NCBI RefSeq assembly: GCF_902806685.2
Contig: NC_048556.1
Location: 4,712,001-4,776,000 of the forward strand
From: Maniola hyperantus
Lineage: Eukaryota > Arthropoda > Insecta > Lepidoptera > Nymphalidae
Reading direction: 5' to 3'
Length of the DNA: 64,000 bases
Positions 37,001 to 43,000 of the stretch are shown here, piece by piece. The position numbers and the translations under genes are program-made. Each line of letters opens with the position of its first letter. The stretch's first letter is position 1. The notes below the pieces were generated by a model. The model was not told where the DNA came from, did not search any database, and saw nothing but the letters and a program-made list of their open reading frames with translations.

Positions 37001-40000
37001 GTCCTAGCTACTATCGCTTCTACTACAGGCCCTCTGTCCCCGTGTAATAGATGCACCTCGTCTATTATGAGCAGTTTTACTATTGACGCGAGCTCGGTAT
37101 CCGCTAAAATATAAATTGTGAAGTATGTTAACTTTGTGAAATATTTTATTTTTGCTTTTATTCGATTACATATCCAATTACAAGTTAGCCCTTGGCTGCG
37201 ATATTGGAGTCGTCAGTTCAGATATATAGAGTAAATATGTATAGTAAGCGACAGGTCAAGGTAGCAATCGGCCTATGAGGCGGAGAGACGCTCCGCACGT
37301 CACCCGCGCTAAAAATATTTTAAAAAGTCCGATATTTTGTAAAAGTTCACGCTGTATTACAAATAAAACATCTGACTGAGCTCAGAGAGATCAACGAATG
37401 TTGCGTAAGTAGGCCACTTGGAGTCGATGCCGCGTCGTAGGTGGGGCATTAACCCGAGTTTTGCACGATATACATTGCAGGTTTGAAAAATACTAAATAA
37501 TTAAAACTACAAAATGAGGCAAATGGTTACTGGATTTGGATTGTGTTTAGGTAGTATAACAATATCCCTAAGTTTTTGCTAGCGTTCTGGTTACACCCTG
37601 TATATTGAAATTAAATATTGATCCAAATCCTAATCCTAATAATATTATACATGTGAAAGTGTGGGTGTTTGGATGTTTGTTACTCAATCACGCAAAAACT
37701 ACTGGACGGATTTGGCTTAAATTTGCAACGGAGATAGATTATACCCTGGATTAAGACATAGGCTACTTTTATCCCGGCAAATCAAAGAGTTCCTGCGGGA
37801 TTTTGAAATACGTAAACGCACGCGGACGAAGTCGCGGGCATCACCTTGTGTACAATAATACTTACTGGCTCCTTTCCTAGTAACCACATCCCACTTTTCA
37901 GGAGTAGTAACAATCATCTGGGTCTGTTGAACTTCGGTCTTCGTCAGTTTCATATCACCTGTCAATTCTTTCACAGCTATACCTAAACCCCGCAGCCTTT
38001 TGCCGAAACTGGCTGTCATTTCCGACGCTAAAGCTTTCATGGGAGCTATGTAGATAATCTGTAAGAAAGTAATTTTGTATCTGTATGATAAGTTCGGCTT
38101 ATATTAAGTACAAGAAATAAATACAAAATGTATTTCATTTCTCCAACATTGATAGAATAGCGAAACACTACAAAGTCAGCGTAAAATGAACATAATATTG
38201 TTTTAGTCGTTTTTTATGCCGTCTTCTCGACGGGCGTATGGGCCTCGAGGCCGAGCCCTACTTGCCCGAGGGTTTTCTCACAGGCTATTTCGTTCAGCCC
38301 TCTTCCTTACATTGGGATGAGGGCGAGCATCGTCCTTGGGACACTGTGGTCTAGTGGACCGGTATTATCGATGATATTGGGTGTCAAATCCGGTGGATAC
38401 GGTGTTATATCCGTTGAGTTGGGTGTCATTTCCAGTGATTGGGGTGTCATGTCCAATGCGTCGTCCTCTTCGTCGCCACTGATGCCTAAGTTGAGAGGCA
38501 TCATAGATGTGGGACTTGGGAGCTCGCGGGGCAGCGAACGCCCATCCGGTGGTTTTGCTTGAAGTGGGGCTATGCCATGGAGGTGTTGGCATGCTCTTGT
38601 GTCCGCACGAGCGAACATAGTGCATGCGATATGGCGGACGAATTCAGCAGGGCGATTGTCTAAAACCTGCATCAATCATTATTACAATCTCAATTGTTCT
38701 GATTGGCTGAATTTGTGCGATTCTTGTTACAACAATGCATTGTGGCCAATAGTGAGCGAGCATTAACCAATCAGAGATGATTGCGATCGTGACATTGTAG
38801 CTGTCAAACAACCGCGGTAGGGCCACCGGTTGGTGTCCGGGTGTCCCTATGCATTAAGACGTTGCGGATATATACTGTATCGTTTTTTAGTACTGCAGAT
38901 TTTTGTTTTACAATGTCTTTGCATAGAACGCTGGCCGTAGAAGCATAGAGGAATCCAAACCTCAAAACAATAGACATTACAGTGCGACAAGGCTATCTTA
39001 CTTAGGCTAGGCTAGAAGCTGTGGTAGCCTAGTGGTTAGGACGTCCGCCTTCCAATCGGAGGTCGGTGGTTCGATCCCGGGCACGCACCTCTAACTTTTC
39101 GGAGTTATGTGCGTTTTTAAGTAATTTTAAATATTACTTGCTTTAACGGTGAAGGAAAACATCGTGAGGAAACTTGCATGCCTGACAGTTCTCCATAATG
39201 TTCTCAAAGGTGTGTGAAGTCTGCCAATCCGCACTTGGGCAGCGTGGTAAACTATGGCCAAAACCCTTCTCACTCTGAGAGGAGACCCGTGCTCTGTAGT
39301 GAGCCGGCGATGGGTTGATCATGAAGGCTATCTTGGCACGTGGCAAAATCGGAACTAACGTTGCCGTCAAGTGTCCCCTGTGTTCTTGTTTGAATATTTT
39401 AAGCCTTTGTTCTCCAACAGCGCCCCCCTGTCAATGTCATTCAAGTGCCAAGAGTGCCTTGTCGGACTGTAGCTCCATTTTGGGTTGACTTTATTGTTTC
39501 GATACTCGAAATATATCAACTTACTTTAAATTTATTCTTCATGATAACATTGTTTTCAATATGCTGCTTGATCTGATGTACCACGGTGAGCAGGGCTATG
39601 TTCGTCTTGCCCGCTCCAGTTGGTGCGCATATTAAAAGGTTTTCATTAGTGTTGTAGGCCGTTTGGAATACTACGGACTGTATCCGATTCAGTTCTTTGA
39701 TGTTTTCAAATGCCATTTGACCGATCTGAAAATGTCAATTTTTTATTATGCCCTGTATACGTCCCGCAAATTACTAATGCGCGTTGCCGCCATTTTAGTG
39801 ACGTCAGCACTAGACTGAAGTTTCGAGTTGATGGTATATTTTTATTTCGGCTGAGGTCAAAATAACCTCATTTCGATGTTAATTGGTTCCAGCGCAATAG
39901 CGATTTACGGGACTTATATCAATGCTAGCAAAAAGTTAATCTGATTAACGATTAAAAATTACCGTTAAAAAAGCTAATCGCGATTAACGATTAAAATTAA

Positions 40001-43000
40001 TTGATCGTAATCGAAATTTTCATGAGTACGATTAATTAATTTAAATCGTAAAAGGTTTCTACCACAAAACGACACCGAATCGCGGGGAGAAGTTAGTGAT
40101 AATGTTTTTTTTAATTACCTCGTCCAATGAAGAAATTGGTACGCGTTTATTCCCGACTTCCAATGGCCCGGATTCGTTTTTGGGTATCACGACTTCCTCG
40201 TATTCCTTCGTATCTTTTCTTGCAGCATTTTCTGGTAACGTCAGTTTTAAGCCGGAGACGAAACCTACCAACCATTAATGTAAGTATATTGAAACTCCAA
40301 TACGGTATTTGACAACTAGTCAAATAAGTAACTTTTTATCAAACGTCAAAACGCGTGCTTAGTATGCAATATTCTATGAAATACCGGTGTGTGACGTCAC
40401 AATCATTTGACGTGCTTTTTTTAGTTTAATCGATAATTTAAAATGGTTATTATACTTAAAACTAACAAAGGACGTGGATTTTACGTGTTTTGTAAGACCC
40501 TCTATTTAATAATCCCTGAGAAATAATTTATTTTTGATGTAGTCAAATACCCAATTGTTAAGCACTCGTTAAAAAAATCTGCGTATGTGCGTGCCGCGCT
40601 AGGCGATGTAAATCATTAACAATAATACGTTTTAGGTAAACGGCCAATGGCAACACACGGATTTGCCACCATGGCTCCAAATAGCTAGAATCATGGCCAA
40701 ACAGTATTTTAATAGAAAAAAATATTTTAAAGCAATTTATTTTCATACTAGCTTATGCTCGCGACTTCGTCCGCGTGGACTACACAAATTTCAAACCCCT
40801 ATTTGACCTCCTTAGAGGTTGAATTTTTAAAAACCCTTTCTTAGCGCATGCCTACATCATAATAGCTATCTGCATGCCAAATTTCACTCCGATCCGTCCA
40901 GTAGTTTGAGCTGTGCGTTGATAGATCAGTCAGTCAGTCAGTCACCTTTTCCTTTTATATGTTAGATTAAAGATGTAGGTACGTGAATAAAGCGAAGTGA
41001 CACATTTTTAATAAGTAGGTACAGTACCCGGCCAAAAGTGATGAACATCGATCTTTAGAAGGAGACAGCAGATTTGTAGAGCACTGGCTCGGTCGTTGAG
41101 TCCGACAAAACGTCATAATATGCGTATGAGTGACAGAGACAACGGTCTACAAAGATGAAATGTCATTCTAAAGGCTGATGTTCATCACTTTCGGCCGCGT
41201 ACTGTACTATATATATTTTTAAAATTTATAACAAGATCTTAAGAATAATGGTAGATAAATGATTATTATTACCAGCAGAATTTTTTGCATTTATGGACGA
41301 ATCGAATACATTTGGATATTGCACTTTTGTTTGAGAATATGAAATCTTTTGCAATACAGGATCCACATTTGACTTTGTTGTAGAAAATGGTACCACTGGC
41401 TTTGAAAGTGCTGCATTTCTGTAATTGATTTAAAAAAAAAAAAAATTGTCAGCGAGTTTTATATCGATTACACTTTCTTGGTCTTGTCTCTTAAGGTGAG
41501 GGATGGGAGGAGGGAGGGTTCCGTACCTCAAAAGGAACCCTTATAAGATCACTTAATTGTCCGTCTGTCGTGTCTGTCAAGACAAGGTAATCAAAACCTA
41601 TAGGGTTCTCGCACTTCCCGTTGAACTAGAATCATGAGGCAGGTAGGTAGGTCTTATAGCATAAGTAAAGGAAAAAATCCGGAAACCGCGACTTTATGGT
41701 TACTTCAAAAAAATTAAATGTGCTCACGATTAAATAAATAATTAGTTTACTAAATCAGATGTAGATGGCGCTGTCCATCATTAACTTCCAGTGTTGCACA
41801 TAAGTGTTATATCTTGTGCGATGGTACGGAGCCCTTCGTGTGCGAGCCTGACTGGCACTTGACTGGGTTTTTTATTTTACTATTAAAATCTCAGCAGCAG
41901 CAGCTCACTAAAATCTCAAAGAAGCAGTGATAGCCTAGTGGCTAGGACGTCCACCGTCTAATCGAAGGTCAGGGGTTCGATTCCGGGCACGCACCTCTAA
42001 CTTTTCGGAATTATGTGCGTTTTAATTAATTAAATATCACTTGCTTTAACGGTGAAGGAAAACATCGTGAGGAAACCTGCATGCCTAAGAGTTCTCCATA
42101 ATGTTCTCAAAGGTGTGTGAAGTCTACCAATCCGCACATGGCCAGCGTGGTAGACTATGGCCAAAACCCTTCTCACTCTGAGAGGAGAACCGCGCTCTGT
42201 AGTGAGCCGGTGACGGGTTGATCATGATGATTAAAATCTTGTCATGCAACTTGTGAAACACGCGACGCGACGTCCCGTGTGTGGCTTCATACGAACCTTT
42301 TAGCTCGTAGCTGTGCAATATTGATTTCTTGTTCTTGTTCCTCTTCGTCTTGCCTTTTCGTCTTGGCCTTTTTCTCCTCCTTCCTGACAAGTTTTGCTAT
42401 CATTTTCTCTTGCCCCGATTGTACTGATACTTGGCATAAATATTGCGGCATTTTGTTTTCTGGTAGAAGTGCTGCCACTATGGATACAAAATTTACAAAA
42501 GTGTTTTACTAAGGCCACACGATGCGTTACCAGTTGTGGTTACATCACAAAAAATACTAAAACGTGTTCACGAACAAATAATTAGTATTTTCAGAGCGTC
42601 GATAGCTCAACGGTTAAAGGAGTGCACTGAAAACAGAAATTTCGCCGGTTCAAACCCTACCCGTTGCACTATAAATTGTCGTACCTACTCCTAGCACAAG
42701 CTTTACACTTAATTGGAGAGAAAAGGGGAATATTAGTCAGCATGATAAACTTGGCTAATATTCTTTTATACAAAAAAAAACTTTTAAAGTAAAAGTGGGG
42801 TATCATAATAAATTCCCCCTAAAGTAATATTTTAGTAATAGCTGATGCCCGCGGCTTTGTTCGCGTGGAATTAGCGTTTTAAAAATCCCGTGGGAACTCT
42901 TTGATTTTCCAGGATAAAAAGTAGCCTATGTCACTCTCCAGGTCTTAACTATACCCATGCAAAAAAATCATGTCAATCCGTTGCTCCGTTGGGATTGATT

